Assembly (NCBI GenBank): GCA_021807595.1
Contig: JAKBCS010000048.1
Coordinates: 1-34,566, forward strand
Source: Planctomycetota bacterium
GTDB lineage: Bacteria > Planctomycetota > Planctomycetia > Gemmatales > Gemmataceae
Direction: 5' to 3'
Length of the DNA stretch: 34,566 nt
This document shows, one piece after another, positions 26,013-34,195 of this stretch (the stretch's first letter is position 1; each line of letters begins with the position of its first letter). The position numbers were made by a program, and so were the translations under genes. The notes under the pieces were generated by a model. That model was not told the DNA's origin. It made no database searches and worked only from the letters and a program-made list of their open reading frames with translations.

Positions 26013-28199
26013 TCAATCCACATCGAGGAACTCGGCGGAATTGAGCAACGCATGGCACAAGTCCACCAAGGCGCGATTGCCGTTTCGGTCGGAACTCGAA
26101 CCGATCAATTGTCTCTGATGCGTCAAAAACCTCTCCGCCGCCTCCATTTCGTGGGCGTCCGGCTCGCGGTTAAAGACGCGCCGATAGGCGGAGCGAATCG
26201 AGGCATCGGTATCGTGGCCTTGCTCCGCGATGAGGCGATCCGCCCAGAAGTGGGCTTGCGTCAGTGCAAACTCGCCGTTGAGCATCGCTAAAGCCTGCGG
26301 CGCGGTGATGGTGGCGGGACGCACCGGGCAACTGTTCACGCGGTCGGGTTGATCGAACGCGGCGAGAAGAGGATAAACGAGATTCCTTTTTGACAAAATA
26401 TAAATCGAGCGCCGATTGCGCTCGCACGATTGCTCGTCGGCGTTCCAGGCATAGACGTTTTCCATCATCGCCGTCGGCAATTGCGGGCAACTGCTGCGAC
26501 CGCCCATGCGCGGATGGAGTTGTCCCGATACTTGCAAAATGGCGTCGCGGATCGCCTCCCCCTCGCGCCTCTTGACGCGCGCGTGCCACAACAGGTTATT
26601 CTTGGGATCGACGGAGCGCGCCTTCTCGGCGGAGGCGTTTCGATTCGGCGACGACGCTTGTCGATATGTCGCCGACGTGACGATGAGACGGTGAATCGGC
26701 TTGAGTTTCCAGCCGCCGCGAACCAGCTCTGACGCCAAAAAATCGAGCAATTCGGGGTGTGTTGGCTTATCGCCCATCGCGCCGAAATCATTGGGAGAGG
26801 CCACGATCCCCACACCGAGATGATGCTGCCAGAGACGATTGACGATGACACGGCCCGTTAGCGGATGATCGGGAAGGCACAGCCAACGCGCCAACTCGGC
26901 GCGCGATTTTCCCCGGCTCCCCATTTCGAGACATTCGGGGAAGCCCGGCTCGACGCGCTCGCGCGGTCGATTGTAATTGCCGGTCGCCAAACGGTAGGTA
27001 GACGGTGGCTCGCCCGGAAGATTGACCGCGCCCATCGCCGTCGGCAATGGCGTTGGCATGTCGGCCTCAATCTTTTTCTCCAACGCATCGTACAACGCGC
27101 GCCGATCCTTGTCCAATCGTCGATGCGCTCGACTAAGGCGGCGATCGACCTGTTTGCCCGCCAATGCCACGAGTTGCCGCTGGAGAGGTGTTCGCTTGCG
27201 TTCCACGGTGTTCAGCGCCTTTTGCGTATCGGCATCGAAAGTCGCAATCACCTCGTCGCGGATCGCTCGGCGCGGTTCGACAAGCAACGCATCGCGCCTG
27301 CCGCGCAATTCCTTGGTATCTTGCTCCCACTTCGCAAACCTACGCCGATAGACCGCTTGCTCGGACGCTGAGGCCACGGGCAAATCGTCGCGCTGGATCA
27401 ACGGTGTGAAAAAGGCCTGCAGGCGGAAGTAATCCTTCTGCGTCAGCGGGTCGAACTTATGATCGTGACAGCGTGCGCAGCCGAGCGTCAGACCGAGGAA
27501 AGACGTGGAGAACACATCGGTCACATCGTCCAGAATGTCCTGGCGCACCATGCGATAGTTCGAGCCGTTCGTCTCTTCGGGGGGGAGGCGATAGAAGCCG
27601 GTGGCGATAAGGGCGTCGGGATTGTTCGGCTCCAACTCATCGCCGGCGAGTTGTTGACTCAGGAATCGGTCGTAGGGCAGGTCGTCGTTGCAAGCGCGAA
27701 TAACGTAATCGCGGTAGCGCCAGGCGCTGGGCCTCAGCCGATCGAGTTTGAAGCCGTCCGTCTCGGCATAGCGCACCACGTCGAGCCAATGCTGCGCCCA
27801 GCGTTCGCCGAAGCGCGGCGAACGGAGCAAGCGATCGACGAGCCGTTCGTAGGCATCGGACGATGTGTCGGCCAGAAAGTCCTCGCATTCGCCGGGAGTG
27901 GGCAGCAACCCCGTCAGGTCGAAGGTGACGCGGCGCAGCAGGGTGAGCTTGTCGGCTTGAGGATTGGGTTGCAGTCCTTCCTTTTCCAACGCCGCCACGA
28001 CGAAGGCATCGAGGGGATTGCGCATCCAGGCGGTGCGGCAAACTTCTGGGATCGCCGGTCTCTTCAGCGGGATGAGAGGCCAATTGGGCTGCGTCGCGTC
28101 GTCGGCTCGGCTGGATGCAGCCAGCGCAACCAACAGACACAAGGCGACAATTCTACACGGCCAGAAACAAAGTAGACGAATGCGATAGCGGCGGATCAT
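26013..28199 (-). CDS. Secreted DUF1549/DUF1553 (PSD1-type) protein
   Basis: From ATG 28199 the protein has 728 residues. It opens with a signal-type hydrophobic segment (IVALCLLVALAASSRADD), then DUF1549 (about 55-260) with FDLTGLLPTPGECEDFL, RYAETDGFKLDR and the CxxCH-containing LGCARCHDHKFDPLTQKDY. DUF1553 follows in the C-terminal half (VIVNRLWQHHLGVGIV, RLIVTSATYRQAS, PQALAMLNGEFALTQA). There is no N-terminal cytochrome or PSCyt1 domain, so it is the short form. The frame is open 42 codons upstream, but ATG 28199 places the signal peptide at the N-terminus; the Shine-Dalgarno is weak. It partners the downstream DUF1501 gene. Confidence 0.92.
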   Translation of the reverse strand: MIRRYRIRLLCFWPCRIVALCLLVALAASSRADDATQPNWPLIPLKRPAIPEVCRTAWMRNPLDAFVVAALEKEGLQPNPQADKLTLLRRVTFDLTGLLPTPGECEDFLADTSSDAYERLVDRLLRSPRFGERWAQHWLDVVRYAETDGFKLDRLRPSAWRYRDYVIRACNDDLPYDRFLSQQLAGDELEPNNPDALIATGFYRLPPEETNGSNYRMVRQDILDDVTDVFSTSFLGLTLGCARCHDHKFDPLTQKDYFRLQAFFTPLIQRDDLPVASASEQAVYRRRFAKWEQDTKELRGRRDALLVEPRRAIRDEVIATFDADTQKALNTVERKRTPLQRQLVALAGKQVDRRLSRAHRRLDKDRRALYDALEKKIEADMPTPLPTAMGAVNLPGEPPSTYRLATGNYNRPRERVEPGFPECLEMGSRGKSRAELARWLCLPDHPLTGRVIVNRLWQHHLGVGIVASPNDFGAMGDKPTHPELLDFLASELVRGGWKLKPIHRLIVTSATYRQASSPNRNASAEKARSVDPKNNLLWHARVKRREGEAIRDAILQVSGQLHPRMGGRSSCPQLPTAMMENVYAWNADEQSCERNRRSIYILSKRNLVYPLLAAFDQPDRVNSCPVRPATITAPQALAMLNGEFALTQAHFWADRLIAEQGHDTDASIRSAYRRVFNREPDAHEMEAAERFLTHQRQLIGSSSDRNGNRALVDLCHALLNSAEFLDVD

Positions 28200-28597
28200 G
28201 GTCGAAACCCACGTTGTTTGTGCGGTTCGCGGAAACCGCCGGCCGAGGCATTGCGCGCCGGTCGGCACCCCGCCTGCCGTCGGACCAACGCATGCGCCGC
28301 TGCACGCAATCGACCAACCAGGCACGCTCTATCTTTGAGCAGTAATAGCTACGAGACATTGAGGCATCGCGATCCGGAATCATCATTGACAAGTCGGATC
28401 GGCTGCCTCCAGCATAAAGGCGGGCATTTTCGTGGAGCAATCCTTGCGCCCACTTATCTCAGTGTAATGGGAAACCGGCGCGGTTGCAATGGGATCACTG
28501 ACGAGTTTGCAGAAATCGCTGCCCCATATCGGAGGATTGAGAGGAATGCACGGATGGGGCGAGGTATGAAAGAACAGCAATGCGAACGCTGCCTTTT
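28200..28597. other. Intergenic region upstream of the DUF1549/DUF1553 gene
   Basis: I see no supportable gene in these 398 bp. Short open frames exist on both strands but lack a ribosome-binding site and recognisable protein features. The promoter of the DUF1549/DUF1553 gene should lie here, reading to the left. The right end borders the transposase debris and REP-like hairpin. Confidence 0.4.
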
Positions 28598-29285
28598 CTA
28601 GGGTTCCCAAACTCCTGGCACCCAAACGGAGTTGGAGTTTGGGAACGTGGAAGGTGACTTCTCAATAACTCTTGGTAACTGAACTTGGCGGTATCCGAGC
28701 GCGGTCGGCGGCTCGGCAGAGGGTTCGCGGTGGATTCTCTGGTGGGTGATTGCCGCGCCCAACTTTCCGGAAGGCGGGCACGGCTTCTCCACGTCTGGCG
28801 GAACAGGCCTCGGCTGCGCGATGCTCGATGAAGGCAGCCAACCGGGGGATTGTCTCCAGGCCCACAGCAGTCGGTCCCGCACATCGTCCCAGAAACTCGC
28901 CCCCAGGTTCCAACATCTCTTCTTGAAACCGGTGAAGCTGTCCCGGTAACACCGACGCGCTTCGCTGCGGGTACTCCCGCTGATCTCACGGGTGTTCAAA
29001 GAACCTCGAATGATCGACTCGCTGCCGTTGTTGTGCAAGGGAACCTCGGGACGCTCCAGCACCCGCAGCAGATCGGCCTTGTGGGCAAGCATCTCTTCTA
29101 CGCACTGCCAATGGCGGTGGGAAAATCGCTCCTCTGGCCGCCAACCGCGCCTGCTCTGCGGACGTGCAGGCAAACTGCTTGGGCCAGGCCTTCAGTCGCT
29201 CCGCTCCCTCCCACGTCGAATGCTGACGCTCCCAGTAGGCCAAGGCCACTTCGTCGATCGCGTAGCCATCCGACGTGCCACGCAA
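28598..29285 (-). pseudogene. IS66-like transposase, frameshifted remnant
   Basis: Two minus-strand frames together give the C-terminal part of an IS66-like transposase. Upstream: EVALAYWERQHSTWEGAERL through SAEQARLAAR (to about 29135). After a shift: ERFSHRHWQCVEEMLAHKAD, LLRVLERPEVPLHNNGSES, IIRGSLNTREISGSTRSEA and FWDDVRDRL (to 28868). The N-GSE and R-K/E-ISG-TRS motifs are hallmarks of this group. Beyond 28868 the frame stays open to 28598 but loses resemblance. The N-terminal half is missing. It adjoins, and probably truncated, the gene at 29315-30373. Confidence 0.75.
28603..28646. repeat. REP-like hairpin, GTTCCCA family
   Basis: A perfect 13-bp inverted repeat, GTTCCCAAACTCC (28603-28615) and GGAGTTTGGGAAC (28634-28646), encloses an 18-nt loop. 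The outer arms match those of the palindrome at 6957-6983. It lies at the edge of the transposase remnant. Confidence 0.75.
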
Positions 29286-29314
29286 GCGACGTCAGAAAGT
29301 TCAGCCGAAAGTGT

Positions 29315-30373
29315 TCAGGCCATAGCCAAGACACCAGAGATTTCGGGGATCATACGCAAGCGGTGCATCGATACCGCGCACATCCTTGGGGCGGTCAACC
29401 TGTATCGGCGGCGCTTATCCTTACAAGCTTTCCAGAACTTTTTCGGGCTACGGTAGTGAGAGTCGTGTAGACGCATGTTCATAACTGGTAATGTGATTGC
29501 AGGTATCTCTGAATGGTCATATCGCGCGTTGGGATATGAGTCGGTAGTAATGACAATGCCGAAATAATCTTTCACCCATTCCCAGCGGACGAACTTAAAC
29601 AGGGCGGTTTTTCTCTCAAGGGACATCTCCTTCAATGCAGTAATGCTCTTCATTACTTGCCCCTGCCCTTTGATCATTTCCGTTGTATCAGCGTTGACTT
29701 CATTCACCTCATCTGAGCCAAGGAATGCTTTGCCTTCAATGAACAATACTTCATCGGGTTGGTGGGTATGATACGCAAGAAGATCAACGTCTCCGTTTCC
29801 GTAATCCGTTGTTAGTTTGTATTGATAACCGTGTTTCGCAAAATGCAGGCCAATTTCTTTGAGCAGCGCACGAGATCTCTGTCCTATTAGATTATCCGCA
29901 AGTTGTTTTAACGCTGGCGTCCTGGCCATCTGCTTCAACAAATTTCGCATTCTTTTTGTGGTTTGAATGAGATACGGACTCCAAGCAACCTTCGATGAGT
30001 TGCTGAGAAATGGCTGCAAGAAGATATCGGGTTTCTTCGTGCCTGAACCGTATCTCAACCTTTCAAAGATACGATCTACTTTAGCCCTTTCAAGACGACT
30101 CAATTGTGTTACGGCATCGAGGAAATACTCCTGTTCTACGACCTGCGTCGGGAGACACTCCCATTGCGATTTTCTATTCTCAAAGACATATTCTAAGAAA
30201 AGCCCGGTGCAGACTATGCTCCAGTTCAACACCACCCTCCAAAATTGCTCGAATTCTGTCGCACAGAAGCCGCCAAGGTCTGCTTCGAGTGGCAACAGCA
30301 CATCTTCCGGCGGATACGCTACCCTAGAAAACGCATTGATTTCAACGGACTGTGCGGTGTTCAGATCCTCCAA
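29315..30373 (-). CDS. PD-(D/E)XK-like nuclease domain protein, probable fragment
   Basis: The frame encodes 352 residues in AT-richer DNA (roughly mid-40s% GC by eye). A candidate PD-(D/E)XK core is visible near 193-216: YGNGDVDLLAYHTHQPDEVL followed by FIEGKAF, i.e. D-(x)n-E-x-K on two strands. Upstream is a mostly helical region; downstream comes VRWEWVKDYFGIVITTD and RYDHSEIPAITL. The only available start is TTG at 30373, inside the end of the preceding gene, and the protein begins mid-sequence in character, so the two frames were probably one gene of about 500 residues. The last 25 or so residues (from about 29390) derive from the transposase debris. Family not recognised by name; nuclease role is inferred from the motif only. 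Confidence 0.5.
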   Translation of the reverse strand: MEDLNTAQSVEINAFSRVAYPPEDVLLPLEADLGGFCATEFEQFWRVVLNWSIVCTGLFLEYVFENRKSQWECLPTQVVEQEYFLDAVTQLSRLERAKVDRIFERLRYGSGTKKPDIFLQPFLSNSSKVAWSPYLIQTTKRMRNLLKQMARTPALKQLADNLIGQRSRALLKEIGLHFAKHGYQYKLTTDYGNGDVDLLAYHTHQPDEVLFIEGKAFLGSDEVNEVNADTTEMIKGQGQVMKSITALKEMSLERKTALFKFVRWEWVKDYFGIVITTDSYPNARYDHSEIPAITLPVMNMRLHDSHYRSPKKFWKACKDKRRRYRLTAPRMCAVSMHRLRMIPEISGVLAMA

Positions 30374-30797
30374 TCGCGGACTCTTTCTGGGTGAAGCGGA
30401 TCACAGTTCCATCAATAGACACATCGAGCATGCCTCGACCGTAAGTTACATGAGCGTCAGCAATCTGTGCGTATTTAGTGCAATATCCTAGAAATCCGTC
30501 ACCTTCATCAAGCAGTGCCTGCTGAGCCAGGGGCGTAGCTTGAGCTTTGCTCGGCTCCTCCACCAGAAATCGAATCGCTTGAGTGAATCCATCGTTCATG
30601 TACATCAGACGTTGGGGGGCGCTTGGTGACATGCCAAACGGCATCGCCAGTGACAGAGGCACCACCATGCTGTCAAACGCTGCGAGCGCGCCGAAGACAG
30701 CAACATCTCTCGTCCTTTGGAAAAGAGGGAGTGTCTGGTGATATTTATCGAGTATTTCCGTCTCAAATTTTCTCAACTGTGATTCGGTATTGTTCAT
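30342..30797 (-). CDS. N-terminal part of the same unknown protein, or small separate gene
   Basis: This 151-residue frame starts with ATG at 30797 (MNNTESQLRKFETEILDKYH) and contains a mildly hydrophobic segment (VAVFGALAAFDSMVVPLSLA). Its natural course, IDGTVIRFTQKES, appears to continue in the neighbouring frame as LEDLNTAQSVEINAF, while its own last residues (IGGSEHRTVR) look like out-of-frame readthrough. I therefore favour a frameshift near 30375 that split one gene. The alternative is two overlapping genes with a TTG start. No domain is recognised in this part. It lies 10 bp after the DUF1016 remnant. Confidence 0.5.
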   Translation of the reverse strand: MNNTESQLRKFETEILDKYHQTLPLFQRTRDVAVFGALAAFDSMVVPLSLAMPFGMSPSAPQRLMYMNDGFTQAIRFLVEEPSKAQATPLAQQALLDEGDGFLGYCTKYAQIADAHVTYGRGMLDVSIDGTVIRFTQKESAIGGSEHRTVR

Positions 30798-30807
30798 TTC
30801 TATGCCT

Positions 30808-31024
30808 TTACTGCCCTTTTACCGCGTTTCCTCCCAGGTTGGGAGGTTCTGTCCGCGAAGACGCCAATCCGTAAAACTCGTGCAGTTTGGCTTGCAGGAG
30901 CTTCTTCTCGGGTCTTCCAATACAAGTCGATCGGTTCCGTGTTGACGGCGGCGAGGGCGCGCGTCCGCGCCGCGTCTCGTTTGACGATGCTGCGGTCTTT
31001 GCTTTTCTTCGGCGTTTTGCTCAT
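30808..31024 (-). pseudogene. DUF1016 (YhcG-type PD-(D/E)XK nuclease) gene reduced to its two ends
   Basis: From ATG 31024 to about 30914 the frame gives a basic leader and RALAAVNTEPIDLYWK, the start of a DUF1016 N-terminal domain. From 30906 to the TAA at 30808-30810, in a different frame, it gives KKLLQAKLHEFYGLASSRTE followed by PPNLGGNAVKGQ, the typical DUF1016 C-terminus. The whole middle, including the nuclease core, is missing and the ends are out of frame. Reading straight through in the first frame yields a 74-residue basic peptide ending RGKRAVKA, an artefact. YhcG-type genes often accompany restriction and defence loci. Confidence 0.78.
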
Positions 31025-31275
31025 GTCGGCTCCTTCCCTTGGACCAACAAACCGGCCAGATCGTAATTGACGCTGGTGGCCCCGAAGTCCGGCTCGCGGA
31101 GAAACGGCTTACGCAAATGCCGGATTTCGACAGTCTCCCCGCTGCTCGGGCAGATAGCAAGAAGATATTCGTCGGGTTTGTTTAGGCAGGTCAGGATTTC
31201 GTTTTTGGTGACGGTTACGGCGGCGGCACCGCGGGTGCGGCCTTTCACCTCAATGAAGCGCAGGAAAGCGGCCAG
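31021..31275 (-). pseudogene. C-terminal remnant of a DUF3883 protein (helicase-associated)
   Basis: From about 31275 to the stop at 31021 the frame reads RFIEVKGRTRGAAAVTVTKN, EILTCLNKPDEYLLAI, and KPFLREPDFGATSVNYDLAG. This is the DUF3883 domain, found at the C-terminus of SNF2-type helicases in defence islands; E-x-K within FIEVKGR suggests a nuclease-like core. Only the tail survives; all helicase motifs are absent. The frame is open to 31440, but that part has a different origin. The stop overlaps the DUF1016 start by four bases, an original operon junction preserved despite the decay. Confidence 0.75.
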
Positions 31276-31313
31276 GTAGGCATCGAGGTATTTCTCCAGT
31301 TTATGGCGGGTCG

Positions 31314-31400
31314 GGTGGCCAGCCCCAGAGCAAGTTGGGCGGGGCCGGAACCACCAAATCTCCAATTGAGTACGTCGCTGTACCGGCGCAGGTCGAGCAG
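31314..31400 (-). pseudogene. Short remnant with GGSGPAQLAL motif (DUF6166-like)
   Basis: In another minus-strand frame than the DUF3883 tail, LLDLRRYSDVLNWRFGGSGP continues into AQLALGLATR. The W-x-(F/Y)-GGSGPAQLALALL motif marks a small uncharacterised family (DUF6166-like, by memory) of accessory regions. Only this core is left, joined directly to the DUF3883 tail, so a deletion fused the two genes. Confidence 0.45.
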
Positions 31401-31816
31401 ACCTGGCCGGATTTCCTCTCGCTGCTCGGTTGCACTCCACAGCGGCGGTTGAACATAGCCGAGCGTAGCAAGCCTTGGTTGCATCGCCCGCCCGATGAAA
31501 TCGTTAATCCCCTTTTGGTAGCGGCAGACGAGCGATTGATGAAGAGCCGCCAGCTGTCCGGCATGCCTTCATGAAAGACAAGAAAGGAAGTGGGCTCACG
31601 AAAAAAAGAGGCGGCAGAGATCCTTCATCGCCTCCTCCGGCCCTCCGTTGCTCTCCGACTCGGCCGTTAGCAATAACTCGAACTCCGAAGGGGTCCATCC
31701 AAGAGATCCGCATCCACCACTCATCAGCCGATCAACGCCAGCCTAATGCGACGTCAAAGCTTTCTCCAAATCCTCCTCAAATCAAAAATGCACTTTGAAC
31801 ATCCCTAAAATGACAG
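31401..31816. other. Non-coding or decayed stretch between island remnants and tRNA
   Basis: These 416 bp contain no gene I can support. A 75-codon plus-strand frame at 31571-31798 is Pro/Ser/Arg-rich, lacks family features and is probably not coding. The sequence may be further decayed island DNA. Confidence 0.35.
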
Positions 31817-31843
31817 TAGCCGCAAGTCTTTGACTTGCGGCTA
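31817..31843 (-). terminator. Hairpin terminator after tRNA-Asp
   Basis: A perfect 12-bp stem, TAGCCGCAAGTC with GACTTGCGGCTA, has a 3-nt loop. It begins 12 nt after the tRNA 3' end and is followed on the minus strand by CTGTCATTTTAGG. The position fits a terminator of the tRNA transcript. The arm sequence looks like a repeat-type hairpin. Confidence 0.7.
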
Positions 31844-31854
31844 GTTCTGTTAAG

Positions 31855-31928
<74 letters not shown>

Positions 31929-32224
31929 ATGCGTTGGTCGGGATTGGCCAGGATGGTACGATACGACGAAGTTCGCGATCGGTTCCGGCAAGTCACGCCC
32001 TTGCACCGTACATTCTACATTCGACGCGGACGGCGGCAAGACTGTCTCATCGACTGAAAAGGAAATTTGAATAATCGCGCCTTCCGGTCGAACGATTCGA
32101 CCGAAAAGCCTCTATCGAGACACGCATCTCTCTCGAAAAGTTCGGATGCTGACATTTGTGTCCCGATGCGTTATCGTAAAGAAACGGATTAGCCATCGAT
32201 TCTCTTCCGCGAGGAGGACGCGCC
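31929..32224. promoter_or_regulatory. Upstream region of tRNA-Asp and of the toroid-protein gene
   Basis: This 296-bp divergent spacer holds no gene. It must contain the tRNA promoter (leftward) and the promoter of the plus-strand gene (rightward). An 8-bp hairpin, CGGTCGAA-CGA-TTCGACCG, lies at 32085-32103, followed by AAAAG. AGACTGTCTCA near 32040 resembles the small palindrome in the stop-codon-abutting repeats. The ribosome-binding site GCGAGGAGGA ends the spacer. Confidence 0.4.
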
Positions 32225-34171
32225 ATGATGAGGTTTCTAAGAATCGCCACATTGGCGGGGATCGCCTTCGCCATCGTCTCACCCTCGCTTCGCGCCGTCG
32301 ATCGAGAAGCCATCGATCGTGCGATTGAGCGCGGGGTGAAGGCGCTGCGCGGCTTGCAGGCCGAGGATGGCACCTGGCCACAGCAAGAGATCGGCGCTAC
32401 CGCGCTCGCCGGGTTGACGCTTTTAGAGTGCGGCGTCAAAAGCGACGAGAAGGCTGTCGTTCGCGCCGCCGACGCGGTTCGCGCCCTCGGCGTCAACCTC
32501 ACCCACAATTACTCGATTTGCCTGTCGATTCTGTTTCTCGATCGACTCGGCGATCCCGAAGACATACCCCTGATCGAATCGCTCACCGTTCGCCTGCTGG
32601 CTGGACAGACTTCGACCGGCGGATGGGGCTATCGCTGTCCGCCGCTCGGCGATGCCGAAGTGCGGCGGCTGCAAACGAAATTGGCCGCACGTCGAGAATT
32701 GATCGGCCGTCGAGATCCGCCGAAGCCCGGGATCGTTCATCGAAACGAGAAAGATCTCGCGCCAGAGATTCGCCTACAGCTCGCCCTCCTCAAACGAAGC
32801 GGCACGTCTCCCTTGGGCGCGTTCTGCGACAACTCGAATACGCAATTCGCCACGCTCGCTCTGTGGGTGGGCAGGCGTTATGGGCTGCCGGTAGACAATG
32901 CTCTGAAGCGTGTGTCGGCTCGATTTCGCCTCAGTCAGAATGGCGATGGCGGGTGGGGTTATTTTGATCCCAGCATGAGGGGAGGTGCCATGATGGCGCG
33001 GTCGACGGCAAGCATGACCTGCGCGGGATTGCTGGGACTGGCGGTTGCCGACGGCAAAGCAGCCGAGACGCTGCGCGAACGGAAGCCCGATGCCAAGCCG
33101 GCCGGTGACATCAACAAATCCACGCGGGTAAAACGGGGACTGTATGCTCTCAGTTCCACCATCGGACGCGCCGCGGCTGAGAATGCGAAAGGCGCGGCAA
33201 GGGTGGCGGCCATCCCGCAAATCGGCGGTCGATCGTATTATTTTCTCTGGTCGTTGGAGCGCGTCGCCGTGGCACTCGATTTGAAGACGATCGGCAAGAA
33301 GGATTGGTATGCCTGGGGCGCAGAGCTACTCGTTTCCAATCAGCCGGTCGATGGTGTCTGGCGCGGCAGCTACGCCGAGTCGGGAGCCGACACTTGTTTT
33401 GCCCTGCTATTCCTCAAACGCGCCAATCTCGTTCCCGATCTGACGAAGCAGCTCGCGGGTACGGTCAAAGATCCTGGCGAGCGCGCGTTGAAAGGCCGCG
33501 AGGCAATCGAAGGCGGGACCACGCGAAAGGACGGCGATCTCTCCGCGGGCATCGAAGGCAAAAATGCGAAGATCGCGAAGGACGGAGCGTATCCCGCTGA
33601 GCTTCTCAAAGATAACGAGTCCTCTGCCTCGGCCAAGCCGTTTTCCCCGTCAGCCGGCGAGAAAAAGTCCGAGGCGAGTCAAACCGTCGCCAATGATACT
33701 CCGACTTCGACGGCGGGAAACATGGCTGAAGACCTGGCGAAATCGACCGGCTCACGTTTCGACCTGTTGGTGAAGCTGTACCGCGAAGGCAAGGGGGCGG
33801 ATTTCACCGAGGCGCTGGCACTGGCCATTCCACAGATGAATGGCGACCGCCAAGGGAAAGCGCGAGACGCCCTTTTTGAGCGCCTCAAGCGCATGAAAGA
33901 CTCGACACTCTCGCAGTATCTAGGCGATGAGCTATTGGAAATCCGCATCGCTGCCGCCCGCGCTTGCGCCTTCAAAGGCAGTAAATCGCTGATCCCACGC
34001 CTAGTCCCCCTGGTCCGCGACACGCGCGGCGGCGTGGCCGAGGCGGCACACAACGCGCTCAAGGAGTTAAGCGGGCGAGATTTCGGTCCCAAGCCCAACG
34101 CTAACCGCGAAGAACGCCTGCAAGCCTCGCGCGAATGGCTCGAATGGTGGAATAACCGGGAAGGAAAATGA
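32225..34171 (+). CDS. Secreted alpha/alpha-toroid repeat protein with HEAT-like C-terminus
   Basis: The 648-residue protein has a signal peptide (FLRIATLAGIAFAIVSPSLRA, residues about 4-24). Prenyltransferase/squalene-cyclase-type toroid repeats cover about 28-420: GVKALRGLQAEDGTWPQQEI, AGQTSTGGWGYRCP, RLSQNGDGGWGYFDP and SNQPVDGVWRGSYAES. The G-x-W-G/P core of each repeat is clear, but the DxDD catalytic motif of cyclases is not visible, so it may be a scaffold or binding protein. A Ser/Lys-rich linker (about 425-500) leads to a helical segment with HEAT-like repeats (LEIRIAAARACAFKGSKSLI; GGVAEAAHNALKELSG, about 570-625). ATG 32225 or 32228 with a strong GAGGAGGA site. It is followed 24 bp later by the pseudopilin-like gene. 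Confidence 0.8.
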   Translation: MMRFLRIATLAGIAFAIVSPSLRAVDREAIDRAIERGVKALRGLQAEDGTWPQQEIGATALAGLTLLECGVKSDEKAVVRAADAVRALGVNLTHNYSICLSILFLDRLGDPEDIPLIESLTVRLLAGQTSTGGWGYRCPPLGDAEVRRLQTKLAARRELIGRRDPPKPGIVHRNEKDLAPEIRLQLALLKRSGTSPLGAFCDNSNTQFATLALWVGRRYGLPVDNALKRVSARFRLSQNGDGGWGYFDPSMRGGAMMARSTASMTCAGLLGLAVADGKAAETLRERKPDAKPAGDINKSTRVKRGLYALSSTIGRAAAENAKGAARVAAIPQIGGRSYYFLWSLERVAVALDLKTIGKKDWYAWGAELLVSNQPVDGVWRGSYAESGADTCFALLFLKRANLVPDLTKQLAGTVKDPGERALKGREAIEGGTTRKDGDLSAGIEGKNAKIAKDGAYPAELLKDNESSASAKPFSPSAGEKKSEASQTVANDTPTSTAGNMAEDLAKSTGSRFDLLVKLYREGKGADFTEALALAIPQMNGDRQGKARDALFERLKRMKDSTLSQYLGDELLEIRIAAARACAFKGSKSLIPRLVPLVRDTRGGVAEAAHNALKELSGRDFGPKPNANREERLQASREWLEWWNNREGK

Positions 34172-34195
34172 TCGACACCGAAGGTCGAGAATGTC

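Noticed and set aside
27460-27480. Cytochrome c haem site (CARCH) in the DUF1549 protein
   Set aside because: This CxxCH is a regular part of the DUF1549 family and no cytochrome domain surrounds it.
28383-28625. 80-codon minus-strand frame upstream of DUF1549/DUF1553
   Set aside because: No ribosome-binding site or recognisable features, and it overlaps the REP-like hairpin.
31571-31798. 75-codon plus-strand frame near tRNA-Asp
   Set aside because: Pro/Ser/Arg-rich composition typical of non-coding translation; no start signal or family match.
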